Source: an uncultured Muribaculaceae bacterium (lineage in GTDB: Bacteria; Bacteroidota; Bacteroidia; Bacteroidales; Muribaculaceae). From it: DNA of 64,000 nucleotides. This document shows, piece by piece, positions 35,563 through 44,742 of the stretch. Location: assembly GCA_910587915.1 (NCBI GenBank), contig CAJUOB010000004.1, forward strand, positions 130,543-194,542. The letters are read 5' to 3'. The translations under genes were made by a program, and so were the position numbers. The notes beneath the pieces are model-generated. The model searched no databases. It was not told the DNA's origin and saw only the letters and a list, made by a program, of their open reading frames with translations. Numbering within the stretch: position 1 is the stretch's first letter; every line of letters starts with the position of its first letter.

Positions 35563-37182
35563 ATGAAACAGACTCTTTTAACAGCACTCGGCCTGGCTCT
35601 CCTGCTCCCCGCAGGAGCAGCCGCCCAGAGCGCCGTCGATGCCTATAACATCACTCCCACACAGCTGCGTGGTACTGCCCGCTTCATTTCGATGGGCGGC
35701 GCGTTCACCTCGCTTGGTGGCGACATATCCTCGATGACACAGAACCCTGCCGGTCTTGGCATATACCGCAAGAGCGACATCGGCCTCACTTTCGACGTGA
35801 GTATACGCAACTACAAGACCGACACCAACTACGGATCTATCAAGGAAAACCAGACCAAGGCAATCTTCGACAACATCGGATACGTCGGCGTGATACCACT
35901 CTCCGGAGCAATGAGCAATCTCTCATGGGGCGTGAGCTACAATAGAATCAATTCGTTCGAACGGCGCTTCAACGGCTACAATACACAAACCGAAACATCG
36001 CTCTCGAACTACATCGCCTCCTATACCCAGGGCGTGAACTCGAGTGAATTGCTTTTTGGCCACGACAGCAACGGAAACATAAACTATAACCCCTACCTCG
36101 ATTCCGACAACGACTGGCTGTCGATTCTTGCATATAACTCGATGATGATAAACAATCCATTATCATCAAATACTGAATATGCCGGACTCTACCAGAACGG
36201 CACAGTCGGCGATGCGATGTACGAAGTACGCGAAAGCGGATTTACCGACGAATACAATATCGACTTCGCCGGAAACTTCAACGACGTTGTGTTCTGGGGC
36301 CTTGGCGTAGGAATCGTCGACATGGAGTACAACCGCCAGACAAACTACAGCGAAAGCATGAGTGGCGCTTTGGTGTACAATGAGGGCACCGACATGCTGG
36401 CCAGTGGCAACGCAGGCTTCAACCTCTACAACATAAAGCGAACCACCGGCACAGGCGCCAACATCAAGTTCGGTCTCATCGTCCGCCCGATCGAGGCACT
36501 GCGCATAGGCGTGGCAGTTCACACTCCCACATGGCTGCACCTGTCGCATCAGGGATATGGCGAAGTAGATGCCAACTACACCCCCGACAAATCCCAGAAG
36601 ACCACCGAGATTTCGGAATACACCGACGAGTACAACTACAGTTCGCGTCTCAACACTCCATGGCGATTCATGATCGGAGCTTCGACGGTCATCGGCTCAC
36701 GGGCAATCCTCAGCCTCGACTACGAGCGCGTGGCATATCCCGACATGAAGATGAAATACCAGGCCTATGGCTCGTACAACAACTTCGTGGAAGACAAACA
36801 GGGCAACGCCGACATCAAGTCGTACTTCAAGGCTGCCAACATCATCCGTGTCGGTGCCGAATACCGCATTACACCGTCGTTCAGCGTACGTGCCGGATAT
36901 AATTTCCAGACATCCAACGTCCGCGATTCCGCTTCGGGCGACTACGCCGAGATCTACACCGCCGGAACCGACCCAAGCTACTCTTTCAACAAAGATACCC
37001 AGAACATTTGCCTCGGCATTGGTTACCGCTATCAGGCATGGTATATCGACCTCGCCTACCAGCACACCAACATCAAGAGCACATACCACGCATACACTCC
37101 CTTCGGCGGCATGAAAACCCCATCGGCCGAACGTAGCGACAACTACAATAACATCGTGCTCTCTACCGGATTCCGATTCTGA
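35563..37182 (+). CDS. OmpP1/FadL-type outer-membrane protein
   Basis: 539 residues with a signal peptide (QTLLTALGLALLLPAGAAAQ). The N-terminal hatch region has GTARFISMGGAFTSLGGDIS followed by MTQNPAGLGIYRKSDIG, the FadL signature where NPAGL lies in the substrate channel. The remainder is a beta-barrel with aromatic strand ends and a final Phe (STGFRF), the outer-membrane assembly signal. FadL proteins let hydrophobic compounds cross the outer membrane. The ligand here is unknown. Confidence 0.88.
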   Translation: MKQTLLTALGLALLLPAGAAAQSAVDAYNITPTQLRGTARFISMGGAFTSLGGDISSMTQNPAGLGIYRKSDIGLTFDVSIRNYKTDTNYGSIKENQTKAIFDNIGYVGVIPLSGAMSNLSWGVSYNRINSFERRFNGYNTQTETSLSNYIASYTQGVNSSELLFGHDSNGNINYNPYLDSDNDWLSILAYNSMMINNPLSSNTEYAGLYQNGTVGDAMYEVRESGFTDEYNIDFAGNFNDVVFWGLGVGIVDMEYNRQTNYSESMSGALVYNEGTDMLASGNAGFNLYNIKRTTGTGANIKFGLIVRPIEALRIGVAVHTPTWLHLSHQGYGEVDANYTPDKSQKTTEISEYTDEYNYSSRLNTPWRFMIGASTVIGSRAILSLDYERVAYPDMKMKYQAYGSYNNFVEDKQGNADIKSYFKAANIIRVGAEYRITPSFSVRAGYNFQTSNVRDSASGDYAEIYTAGTDPSYSFNKDTQNICLGIGYRYQAWYIDLAYQHTNIKSTYHAYTPFGGMKTPSAERSDNYNNIVLSTGFRF

Positions 37183-37202
37183 CACAAGATATCAGCGCCA
37201 AA

Positions 37203-37240
37203 GCGCGTCCTGCAGTTCATAGTGCAGGGCGCGTTTTTTT
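37203..37240 (+). terminator. Intrinsic terminator after the FadL-like gene
   Basis: GCGCGTCCTGCA / TGCAGGGCGCG stem followed by T7. Confidence 0.88.
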
Positions 37241-37304
37241 ATGGCTATTCCGCAGAAAAACACTATTTTTACGTCGGAATACTAATACACACCTTGAAAC
37301 TACC

Positions 37305-39596
37305 ATGAAACCACACACATTCCTTCTCTCAGCCATTGCACTTATCCTCGCCTTGTCGGCTGTCTCATGCAGCAAGACATCTCAGTCCGATGCCGAAATG
37401 AACGCCTGCATCGACAGCATAATGGCAAAAATGACACTCGATGAAAAATTGGGACAGCTCAACCTGCCCGCAGCCGGCGATATCGTCACCGGCAAAGCAT
37501 CGCAAAGCAATATAGGCCGTCTCATAGCCGAGGGAAAAGCCGGTGGCGTGTTCAACGTCAAAGGTGTTGAAAAAATCAAGGAACTGCAGCGCATAGCCGT
37601 GGAAGAAAGCCGACTTGGAATACCCCTCATATTCGGCATGGATGTGATTCACGGATACGAGACAGTCTTCCCCATCCCATTGGCGCTATCATGCTCATGG
37701 GACACAGCTGCCATCCGCCGTTCGGCCCGCATAGCTGCCACCGAGGCATCTGCATGTGGCATCTGCTGGACTTTCAGCCCGATGGTCGACATATGCCGCG
37801 ACCCGCGCTGGGGCCGCATGGCCGAAGGCTCGGGCGAAGACCCCTTTCTCGGAGCAGCCATAGCACGCGTCATGGTCGAGGGCTATCAGGGCGACGGATT
37901 GAAAAAGAACGATGAGATAATGGCTTGCGTGAAGCACTTCGCGCTCTACGGAGCGGCTGAGGCAGGGCGCGACTACAATACGGTCGACATGAGCCGCCAA
38001 CGCATGTTCAACGACTATTTCGCACCCTACAAGGCAGGAGCCGATGCAGGAGCGGGAAGTTTCATGACATCCTTCAATCTCGTGGACGGAATTCCGGCCA
38101 CGGCCAACCGATGGCTCGTCACCGACGTACTCCGCGGCATGTGGAACTTCGACGGCTTCGTAGTCACCGACTATGCCTCTATCGCCGAAATGCGCCAGCA
38201 TGGCATCGGCGATCTTAAAGTATCATCGGCCATGGCGCTCGCCGCCGGTACCGACATGGATATGGTGGCCGACGGCTTCAGCGGAACTCTCGCTCAAAGT
38301 CTCGAAGAAGGAAATATCGACATGGGACAGATCGATACAGCAGTGCGTCGTGTGCTCGAGGCAAAATACAAGCTTGGTCTCTTTGCCGACCCATATAAAT
38401 ACATCGACGCAAAGCGCGAACAGACCGAAGTATACACCGAGGCCAACCGCACCGAGGCACGGCGCATAGCCACCGAAACATTTGTACTCCTCAAAAACGA
38501 AGGCAATATACTGCCTCTACGCAAGGGTGGACGAATAGCTGTCGTCGGTCCCTTGGCCGACACACGCGCCAATATGCCCGGCACATGGAGTGTGGCTGCT
38601 GTACCCGAAAAATACAAGACTGTTGTTGAGGGAATCCGCGATGCAGTCGGTCCTCGCGGCACAGTGACATACGCCAAAGGATCCAATCTCTATGCCGACC
38701 CGGCACTCGAAGCCGCAGTCACCGTATTCGGCCGTCAGATGCGCGACCCCCGGAGCGAAGAAGCCCTGCGAGCAGAGGCTGTCGCGCTGGCACGCTCCTG
38801 CGATGTAGTCATCGCCGCCATGGGCGAGGCTTCCGAATCGAGCGGAGAAGCCGCCAGCCGCACCGACATATCCTTGCCGGACACACAGAAAAAACTGCTG
38901 GAGGCGCTTCTTGCCACAGGCAAACCAGTGGTGATGCTCAACTTCTCGGGGCGCGCCAATGTCATGACATGGGAAAGCGCTCAGGTGCCGGCTATCCTTA
39001 ATGTATGGTTCGGAGGCTCGGAAGCCGCCGACGCCATAGCCGATGTAGTGTTCGGCGACGTAAGTCCGTCGGGCAAACTCACCATCACCATGCCGCGCAG
39101 CGTGGGTCAGATTCCCATCTACTATAGCCAGCTCAACACAGGACGCCCCAAGAACAACGATGCCCAGTTCGAAAAATACCTTTCGGGCTACATCGACTCG
39201 CCCAACTCTCCACTCTACCCCTTCGGTTACGGCCTGAGCTACACCACATTCTCCTACTCCGACTTTGCACTGTCGGCACACGACATGAAATCGGGCGATA
39301 CCGTCACCGCATCGGTACGGGTGACCAACACCGGCAGCCGCGAAGCTGACGAAATCGTGCAGCTCTACATCCGCGACATCGAGGCAAGCACCTCGCGTCC
39401 GCTAAAGGAACTCAAAGGATTCCGCCGAATTCACCTCAAGCCGGGCGAAAACGCCACGGTGGAATTCCCTGTTACCGTCGACCTGCTCAAGCACTATAAC
39501 TACGAACTCGAATACGTCGCCGAGCCGGGAGAATTCTCTATCATGATTGGTCCCGACAGCCGCACGCTCCGCTCGGCCACAATTACGCTACACTAA
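37305..39596 (+). CDS. bglX: Beta-glucosidase, GH3 (BglX-like lipoprotein)
   Basis: 763 residues. The signal peptide ends in a lipobox-like AVSC (Cys22), so the enzyme is likely lipid-anchored. The GH3 N-terminal barrel (about 35-370) has LIFGMDVIHGYETVFPIPLA, CVKHFALYGAAEAGRDYN and the nucleophile Asp in GFVVTDYASIAEM. The GH3 C-terminal domain (about 395-610) and a fibronectin III-like domain (about 655-755) complete the BglX layout. It releases glucose from beta-linked oligosaccharides in the periplasm. The gene stands alone, with no Sus pair nearby. Confidence 0.92.
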   Translation: MKPHTFLLSAIALILALSAVSCSKTSQSDAEMNACIDSIMAKMTLDEKLGQLNLPAAGDIVTGKASQSNIGRLIAEGKAGGVFNVKGVEKIKELQRIAVEESRLGIPLIFGMDVIHGYETVFPIPLALSCSWDTAAIRRSARIAATEASACGICWTFSPMVDICRDPRWGRMAEGSGEDPFLGAAIARVMVEGYQGDGLKKNDEIMACVKHFALYGAAEAGRDYNTVDMSRQRMFNDYFAPYKAGADAGAGSFMTSFNLVDGIPATANRWLVTDVLRGMWNFDGFVVTDYASIAEMRQHGIGDLKVSSAMALAAGTDMDMVADGFSGTLAQSLEEGNIDMGQIDTAVRRVLEAKYKLGLFADPYKYIDAKREQTEVYTEANRTEARRIATETFVLLKNEGNILPLRKGGRIAVVGPLADTRANMPGTWSVAAVPEKYKTVVEGIRDAVGPRGTVTYAKGSNLYADPALEAAVTVFGRQMRDPRSEEALRAEAVALARSCDVVIAAMGEASESSGEAASRTDISLPDTQKKLLEALLATGKPVVMLNFSGRANVMTWESAQVPAILNVWFGGSEAADAIADVVFGDVSPSGKLTITMPRSVGQIPIYYSQLNTGRPKNNDAQFEKYLSGYIDSPNSPLYPFGYGLSYTTFSYSDFALSAHDMKSGDTVTASVRVTNTGSREADEIVQLYIRDIEASTSRPLKELKGFRRIHLKPGENATVEFPVTVDLLKHYNYELEYVAEPGEFSIMIGPDSRTLRSATITLH

Positions 39597-39630
39597 AGAA
39601 TAAAGTGGGTTAATATTGCGGATTTTTGCG

Positions 39631-39638
39631 TAATTTTG
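39631..39638 (+). promoter_or_regulatory. -7 promoter element TAATTTTG for queA
   Basis: TAnnTTTG element ending nine bases before the ATG at 39648, predicting a leader of only a few bases. Confidence 0.65.
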
Positions 39639-39647
39639 TAATTGATT

Positions 39648-40883
39648 ATGGAAAAAACCGACCCACGAAATATATCTATCGAGGAATACGACTATCCTCT
39701 GCCCGACGAACGTATTGCCAAGCACCCGCTGGCTCAACGCGATGCCTGTAAACTTCTATGCTTCAAGCCCGGGTCTGAGCCCGAAGACCATGTATTCGCC
39801 GACTTGCCCGAGTTACTTCCGCAAGGGGCAATGCTGGTATACAACAATACCAGAGTGATAAATGCCCGTCTGCGCTTCACCAAAGACACCGGTGCCAACA
39901 TAGAGATATTCTGTCTCGAGCCCGACATTCCCGCCGACTACGCACAGTCGTTCGCATCGACAGGACAATGCTCCTGGAACTGCCTCATAGGCAACTCCAA
40001 GAAATGGAAGGAAGGCACACTTTCGATGCCTCTCGAAGTCGGCGGTTGCCGATTCGACCTCCATGCCGTGCGCACCAGCGAGCCCGGAAGCCCTGGCCAG
40101 ACCGTGCGGTTCGAGTGGAACGCCCCATCGGTATCCTTCTCGGAAATCATTTCGGCAGCGGGCGAGATTCCCATACCTCCATACCTCAACCGTCGGTCGG
40201 AGAGCACCGACAGCACCGACTATCAGACGGTCTACAGCCACATCGAAGGATCGGTTGCTGCACCGACAGCTGGTCTACATTTCACACCCGAACTGCTCGG
40301 ACGCATCGATAATGCCGGAATTGAGCGTCGCGAAGTGACTCTGCATGTGGGAGCGGGCACATTCCGCCCGGTATCGGCCGAACGCATCGGCGACCACGAC
40401 ATGCACAGCGAGTTCATAGCTGTCGACCGCGATTTCATAGCCGATCTCGCCGATGCTATCGAAGGCGGCCGGCCCGTCGCTGCCGTTGGCACCACTTCGG
40501 TCCGCACCCTCGAAAGCCTGTACCATATCGGTACATTGATGGCCGCCGGAATGTGGCATGGAGAACTGCCGCAATGGACCCCCTACGACAACACCGTTCC
40601 CGAGCTCGGCACCGTTCAGGCGCTCCGCGCACTGGTGGCACATCTCGACGCCGCCGGCGACAGCACACTGCTGGCCCACACCCGCATAATAATAGCCCCG
40701 GGCTACCGCTACCGCATAGTCGACGCCATGGTCACCAACTTCCACCAGCCGGCATCGACACTTCTTCTGCTCGTGTCGGCATTCATCGGGCCCGAATGGC
40801 GCAGCGTCTACGACCACGCGCTCGACAACGGCTACCGTTTCCTCAGCTACGGCGACGCATGCCTGTTCAGCCACTCCCTTTGA
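39648..40883 (+). CDS. queA: S-adenosylmethionine:tRNA ribosyltransferase-isomerase
   Basis: 411 residues from ATG 39648; a TTG two codons upstream is less likely. Family motifs are YDYPLPDERIAKHPLAQRD at the N-terminus, MLVYNNTRVINARL, GEIPIPPYLNR, SVAAPTAGLHFT, LHVGAGTFRPV and MVTNFHQPASTLLLLVSAFI. The enzyme transfers the ribosyl part of SAM to pre-queuosine in tRNA. Length is longer than the usual 340-350 by an insert around residues 80-140, seen in other Bacteroidetes QueA. Confidence 0.95.
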   Translation: MEKTDPRNISIEEYDYPLPDERIAKHPLAQRDACKLLCFKPGSEPEDHVFADLPELLPQGAMLVYNNTRVINARLRFTKDTGANIEIFCLEPDIPADYAQSFASTGQCSWNCLIGNSKKWKEGTLSMPLEVGGCRFDLHAVRTSEPGSPGQTVRFEWNAPSVSFSEIISAAGEIPIPPYLNRRSESTDSTDYQTVYSHIEGSVAAPTAGLHFTPELLGRIDNAGIERREVTLHVGAGTFRPVSAERIGDHDMHSEFIAVDRDFIADLADAIEGGRPVAAVGTTSVRTLESLYHIGTLMAAGMWHGELPQWTPYDNTVPELGTVQALRALVAHLDAAGDSTLLAHTRIIIAPGYRYRIVDAMVTNFHQPASTLLLLVSAFIGPEWRSVYDHALDNGYRFLSYGDACLFSHSL

Positions 40884-40969
40884 GTGTGCGCGCCTTTTGG
40901 TGCGTATATTAAGAGTAAACCATAGCTCTACAGCTGAATATTATTAAATCAATCATAACCCATAACCAT

Positions 40970-41764
40970 ATGGTAAACTTCTCATTGGAGGGCAAAGTAG
41001 CCCTCGTCACAGGCGGTGTCTACGGCATCGGATTCGCTATCGCAAAGGCTCTTCACGAAGCCGGAGCAAAGATTGTGTACAACTGCAACACCCAGAAATC
41101 GATGGATCTCGGCGTGGCCAACTATAAGGAAGCCGGTATCGATGCTAAGGGATATCTGTGCGACGTCACCCACGAAGAAGCCGTACGCGCCATGGTTGCC
41201 GACATCGAGGCAACAGTGGGAACTATCGACATCCTTGTGAACAATGCAGGCATAATCAAGCGCATACCCATGACCGACATGGATGTGGAAGACTTCCGTA
41301 AGGTGGTCGACATCGACCTTGTGGCACCTTTCATCTGCGCCAAAGCAGTCATCCCCGGCATGATAAAGAAAGGTCATGGCAAGATTATAAACATATGCTC
41401 GATGATGAGCGAGCTCGGCCGCGAGACTGTGAGCGCCTACGCTGCCGCCAAAGGTGGCCTGAAGATGCTCACCCGCAACATATGCTCTGAATACGGCGAA
41501 GCCAACATCCAGTGCAACGGCATCGGTCCGGGCTACATCGCTACCCCCCAGACAGCCCCTCTGCGCGAGCGCCAGCCCGACGGCAGCCGTCATCCATTCG
41601 ACCAGTTCATCGTGTCGAAGACTCCTGCAGGCCGCTGGGGCACTCCCGAAGACCTCATGGGACCGGCCGTATTCCTGGCCTCGTCGGCATCCGACTTTGT
41701 AAACGGCCACATCCTCTACGTCGACGGCGGCATCCTCGCCTACATCGGCAAGCAACCCTCCTGA
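40970..41764 (+). CDS. kduD: 2-keto-3-deoxygluconate-forming oxidoreductase / gluconate 5-dehydrogenase-like SDR
   Basis: 264 residues, classical SDR. The cofactor motif is TGGVYGIGFAIA (from residue 14), then NNAGIIKR, the catalytic Ser near SMMSELG and Tyr-x3-Lys in SAYAAAKGG. GPGYIATPQTAPLRE and GRWGTPEDLMGPAVFLAS match the gluconate 5-dehydrogenase/KduD group. KduD reduces 3-deoxy-D-glycero-2,5-hexodiulosonate to 2-keto-3-deoxygluconate. Presence of kduI, kdgK and eda downstream makes KduD the best call. An antisense cassette separates it from the rest of the operon. Confidence 0.85.
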   Translation: MVNFSLEGKVALVTGGVYGIGFAIAKALHEAGAKIVYNCNTQKSMDLGVANYKEAGIDAKGYLCDVTHEEAVRAMVADIEATVGTIDILVNNAGIIKRIPMTDMDVEDFRKVVDIDLVAPFICAKAVIPGMIKKGHGKIINICSMMSELGRETVSAYAAAKGGLKMLTRNICSEYGEANIQCNGIGPGYIATPQTAPLRERQPDGSRHPFDQFIVSKTPAGRWGTPEDLMGPAVFLASSASDFVNGHILYVDGGILAYIGKQPS

Positions 41765-41805
41765 TTCCGAGGAGCCAATAGAAGAAGTGTTAAAAAGTTA
41801 AGTAA

Positions 41806-41820
41806 GTTAAAGAAGTTAAG
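41806..41820. repeat. Left 15-base inverted repeat of the S23 cassette
   Basis: GTTAAAGAAGTTAAG, exact reverse complement of 42239-42253. Extra half-copies of GTTAAG precede it. Confidence 0.8.
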
Positions 41821-42181
41821 AGAGTTGTTGCTTGAGAAAATTGTAGAAACCACATAGTACGCGTTCAACCTCATCTATTGTAACACGTACTTCCTGATTT
41901 CTCTGTTTGTCTATAAAGCCCAGATCTTCTGCAAGGACAAGTTGGGCAGCAACTTCCATCAAAGAAGCATATGCCATCTGGCAAAAGTTGATTTTGTCTC
42001 GTACAGACAATCGGCCACTGCCTTCCGCTATATTTGATGCGACTGAGATCACGGCTCTCCGCAGTTGATCGGAAAGACCATATTTTTCTTCAATCGGAAA
42101 ATCCTTTACAACTTCATAAACTTCTTTTACAAGAATACGGGATTTTTGCCATACTACTAATTTCTCGAATCCAAATTCCAT
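41816..42181 (-). CDS. Four-helix-bundle protein, S23/IVP family
   Basis: 121 residues from ATG 42181. The protein starts MEFGFEKLVVWQKSRILVKE, followed by LSDQLRRAVISVASNIAEGSGR and FCQMAYASLMEVAAQLVLAED, the signature of the S23/TIGR02436 family first found in rRNA intervening sequences and related to bAvd. It forms a pentameric helix barrel; its function is unknown. It is antisense to the surrounding uronate genes, A+T-rich, has its own promoter, and is flanked by inverted repeats. Confidence 0.88.
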   Translation of the reverse strand: MEFGFEKLVVWQKSRILVKEVYEVVKDFPIEEKYGLSDQLRRAVISVASNIAEGSGRLSVRDKINFCQMAYASLMEVAAQLVLAEDLGFIDKQRNQEVRVTIDEVERVLCGFYNFLKQQLS

Positions 42182-42199
42182 GATAATAGATTGTTTGCG

Positions 42200-42231
42200 C
42201 AAAAATAATCAGTATTCACGAGCCCACCAAA
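42200..42231 (-). promoter_or_regulatory. Promoter of the S23-family gene
   Basis: On the minus strand TTTG (42231-42228), 20 bases, TATTTTTG (42207-42200). Confidence 0.7.
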
Positions 42232-42238
42232 CTATTAT

Positions 42239-42253
42239 CTTAACTTCTTTAAC
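42239..42253. repeat. Right 15-base inverted repeat of the S23 cassette
   Basis: CTTAACTTCTTTAAC, exact reverse complement of 41806-41820; the enclosed unit is 448 bases. Confidence 0.8.
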
Positions 42254-42278
42254 TCAATAAACTCATCAACTCATTAAG

Positions 42279-43700
42279 ATGGAAGACGTTTTCGCTTACA
42301 TAATTAGCCTCGGGGCGGCCGTGATGATGCCGGTCATTTTCACGGTGCTGGGTGTGTGCATCGGCATACGGCTCGGCGACGCTCTAAAGGCAGGACTTAA
42401 AGTGGGTGTCGGCTTCGTCGGACTGTCGATTGTCACAGCCCTGCTGACATCGGCGCTTGGCCCGGCCCTCAACTCGGTGGTCGACATATACCATCTCCAG
42501 CTCCACGTATTCGACATGGGTTGGCCGGCGGCTGCCGCTGTAGCCTACAACACCGCCGTCGGTGCACTCATCATTCCCGTATGCCTCGGTGTGAACATAC
42601 TCATGCTCCTCACCAAGACCACACGTACGGTCAACATCGACCTGTGGAACTACTGGCACTTCGCATTCATCGGCGCGGTGATATACTTCGCGTCGGGATC
42701 GCTCGCATGGGGATTTTTCGGCGCAATCGTGTGCTACATCATCACACTGATTCTCGCCGATATGACGGCAAAAAAATTCCAGGGCTACTACAAAGACATG
42801 GACGGCATCTCCATACCTCAGCCGTTCTGTGCCGGATTCGTGCCCTTCGCTTGGGCTATCAACAAGTGGCTCGACAAAATTCCGGGCATAAACCGTCTTG
42901 AAATCGATGCCGAAGGCATGAAGAAGAAATTCGGACTTCTCGGAGAGCCTCTTTTCCTCGGTGTGATAGTAGGCGTGGCCATCGGTTGCCTCACATGCAC
43001 ATCCTGGGCCGAAATAGTCGATAAAATCCCCTATATCCTTGGCCTTGGCATTAAGATGGGTGCCGTAATGGAACTCATACCGCGTGTCACAGTTCTATTC
43101 ATCGAAGGCCTCAAACCTATCAGCGACGCCACCCGCAGCCTCATAGCCCGCAAGTTCAAAGGAGCCGAAGGCCTCAACATCGGCATGAGCCCCGCACTTG
43201 TCATCGGCAATCCCACTACACTGGTGGTTTCGCTCCTGCTCATACCCGTCACCCTGCTTCTCGCTGTGGTGCTCCCGGGCAACCAGTTCCTGCCGTTGGC
43301 ATCGCTCGCCGGCATGTTCTATGTGTTCCCCTTGGTTCTTCCCTTCACCAAGGGCAATGTTCTCAAGACCTTTATTATCGGACTGGTGGTGATGGCCCTC
43401 GGCCTCTACCTGGTCACCAACGTCGCCCCGTGGTTCACCCTCGCCGCTAAAGACGTATATGCAGTCACCGGCGACGGCGCCGTCGCCATTCCCGACGGCT
43501 TTGCCGGAGGCAGTCTCGACTTCGCGTCGAGCCCGCTGGCATGGGTGATATTCCAATGCGTGCATGGACTCAAATGGATAGGCACCGGGCTGCTGATTGC
43601 AGGTACAATGGCCATGATGTGGTGGAACCGTGTGCTCATAGTACGCAACCAGCGCGCCATGGAAGCCGCTAAATCTACAAAAATACAATCAGAAGAATGA
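42279..43700 (+). CDS. EIIC-like permease (galactitol PTS GatC family), likely uronate transporter
   Basis: 473 residues with about 10-12 membrane helices. The N-terminus (DVFAYIISLGAAVMMPVIFT) and GLKVGVGFVGLSIVTALLTS match the GatC/EIIC-Gat family; MTAKKFQGYYKDMDGISIPQ and LIARKFKGAEGLNIGMSPAL are further conserved blocks. No EIIA, EIIB, EI or HPr gene is in the window. It stops by ATGA overlap with kduI, so it probably carries an intermediate of the uronate pathway, perhaps without phosphorylation (inference). Confidence 0.85.
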   Translation: MEDVFAYIISLGAAVMMPVIFTVLGVCIGIRLGDALKAGLKVGVGFVGLSIVTALLTSALGPALNSVVDIYHLQLHVFDMGWPAAAAVAYNTAVGALIIPVCLGVNILMLLTKTTRTVNIDLWNYWHFAFIGAVIYFASGSLAWGFFGAIVCYIITLILADMTAKKFQGYYKDMDGISIPQPFCAGFVPFAWAINKWLDKIPGINRLEIDAEGMKKKFGLLGEPLFLGVIVGVAIGCLTCTSWAEIVDKIPYILGLGIKMGAVMELIPRVTVLFIEGLKPISDATRSLIARKFKGAEGLNIGMSPALVIGNPTTLVVSLLLIPVTLLLAVVLPGNQFLPLASLAGMFYVFPLVLPFTKGNVLKTFIIGLVVMALGLYLVTNVAPWFTLAAKDVYAVTGDGAVAIPDGFAGGSLDFASSPLAWVIFQCVHGLKWIGTGLLIAGTMAMMWWNRVLIVRNQRAMEAAKSTKIQSEE

Positions 43701-44617
43701 AAAAGATAGTTATCGCTGCCCTCGCCATGGCAGCAGCAACGGCCATGCAGGCCCAGACAAGCTACACCATGCTCCGCGCATGCCATCCCGACGATGTGAA
43801 GAACTACAACACCGAGCAGCTGCGCTCGCACTTCATGATGCCAAAGGTGATGGAACAAGACAAAATCAATCTCACCTACTCGATGTACGACCGTATCATC
43901 TATGGTGGGGTGGTTCCTGTGTCGAAGGCTGTGGTTCTCGAGACCATCGACCCGCTCAAGGCCCAGTATTTCCTCGAACGCCGTGAACTGGGCGTTATCA
44001 ACATCGGAGGCGCCGGCATTGTCAATGTCGACGGAAAAGACTATGAGCTCAACTTCAAGGATGCCCTCTATGTTGGCCGTGGAAATAAGAACGTGACATT
44101 CCGCAGCAAGGATGCCGCAAATCCCGCCAAGTTCTATATCAACTCCACTCCGGCCCACAAGGCATACAAGACACAGCTCATCACCATCGACGGCCGCAAA
44201 GGCTCCATCAAGGCAAACCGCATGCATGCCGGATGCCTTGAGGAAAGCAACGACCGATACATCAACCAGCTTATCACCAACAACGTCCTCGAAGAAGGTC
44301 CCTGCCAGCTACAGATGGGCCTCACCGAGCTCATGCCCGGATCGGTGTGGAACACCATGCCGGCGCACACTCACGACCGCCGCGTCGAAGCGTACTTCTA
44401 CTTCAACGTACCCGAAGGCAACGCCATCTGCCACCTCATGGGCGAGCCACAGGAAAACCGTCTCATCTGGCTCCACAACGAGCAGGCTGTAATGTCGCCC
44501 GAATGGAGCATACACGCAGCTGCCGGAACATCGAACTATATGTTCATCTGGGGCATGGGTGGCGAAAACCTCGACTATGGCGACATGGACAAGGTGACAT
44601 ACCTCGAAATGAAATAA
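43697..44617 (+). CDS. kduI: 5-keto-4-deoxyuronate isomerase with apparent signal peptide
   Basis: 306 residues; KduI is normally about 280 and cytoplasmic. The extra N-terminus KKIVIAALAMAAATAMQAQ looks like a cleavable signal peptide and precedes the usual start (ACHPDDVKNYNTEQLR). The cupin metal ligands are complete: His224, His226 and Glu231 in HTHDRRVEAYF and His273 in WSIHAAAG; FIWGMGGENLDYGDMD ends the family pattern. It isomerises 4-deoxy-L-threo-5-hexosulose uronate. The start at 43697 overlaps the permease stop (ATGA), supporting it over the internal Met at residue 25. Confidence 0.9.
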   Translation: MKKIVIAALAMAAATAMQAQTSYTMLRACHPDDVKNYNTEQLRSHFMMPKVMEQDKINLTYSMYDRIIYGGVVPVSKAVVLETIDPLKAQYFLERRELGVINIGGAGIVNVDGKDYELNFKDALYVGRGNKNVTFRSKDAANPAKFYINSTPAHKAYKTQLITIDGRKGSIKANRMHAGCLEESNDRYINQLITNNVLEEGPCQLQMGLTELMPGSVWNTMPAHTHDRRVEAYFYFNVPEGNAICHLMGEPQENRLIWLHNEQAVMSPEWSIHAAAGTSNYMFIWGMGGENLDYGDMDKVTYLEMK

Positions 44618-44693
44618 TCCGGCAAACTCCGGATCATACGGAATTTAACGGTTAGAACGGCTACAGGACCGGCACGCGTGCTGTAACTGATAT

Positions 44694-44723
44694 AAGGGGA
44701 TGAATTCGCATTCTCCCCTTTTC
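44694..44723 (+). terminator. Hairpin terminator after kduI
   Basis: AAGGGGATGAAT / ATTCTCCCCTT with one bulge and loop TCGC, followed by TT. An extra hairpin ATCCGG/CCGGAT lies at 44617-44634. Confidence 0.65.
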
Positions 44724-44742
44724 ACCTTTTTCCACCCATCAA

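Noticed and set aside
39642..39647. TTG start for queA two codons upstream
   Set aside because: It would lie at the predicted transcription start, four bases after the TAATTTTG element; ATG 39648 is the simpler choice.
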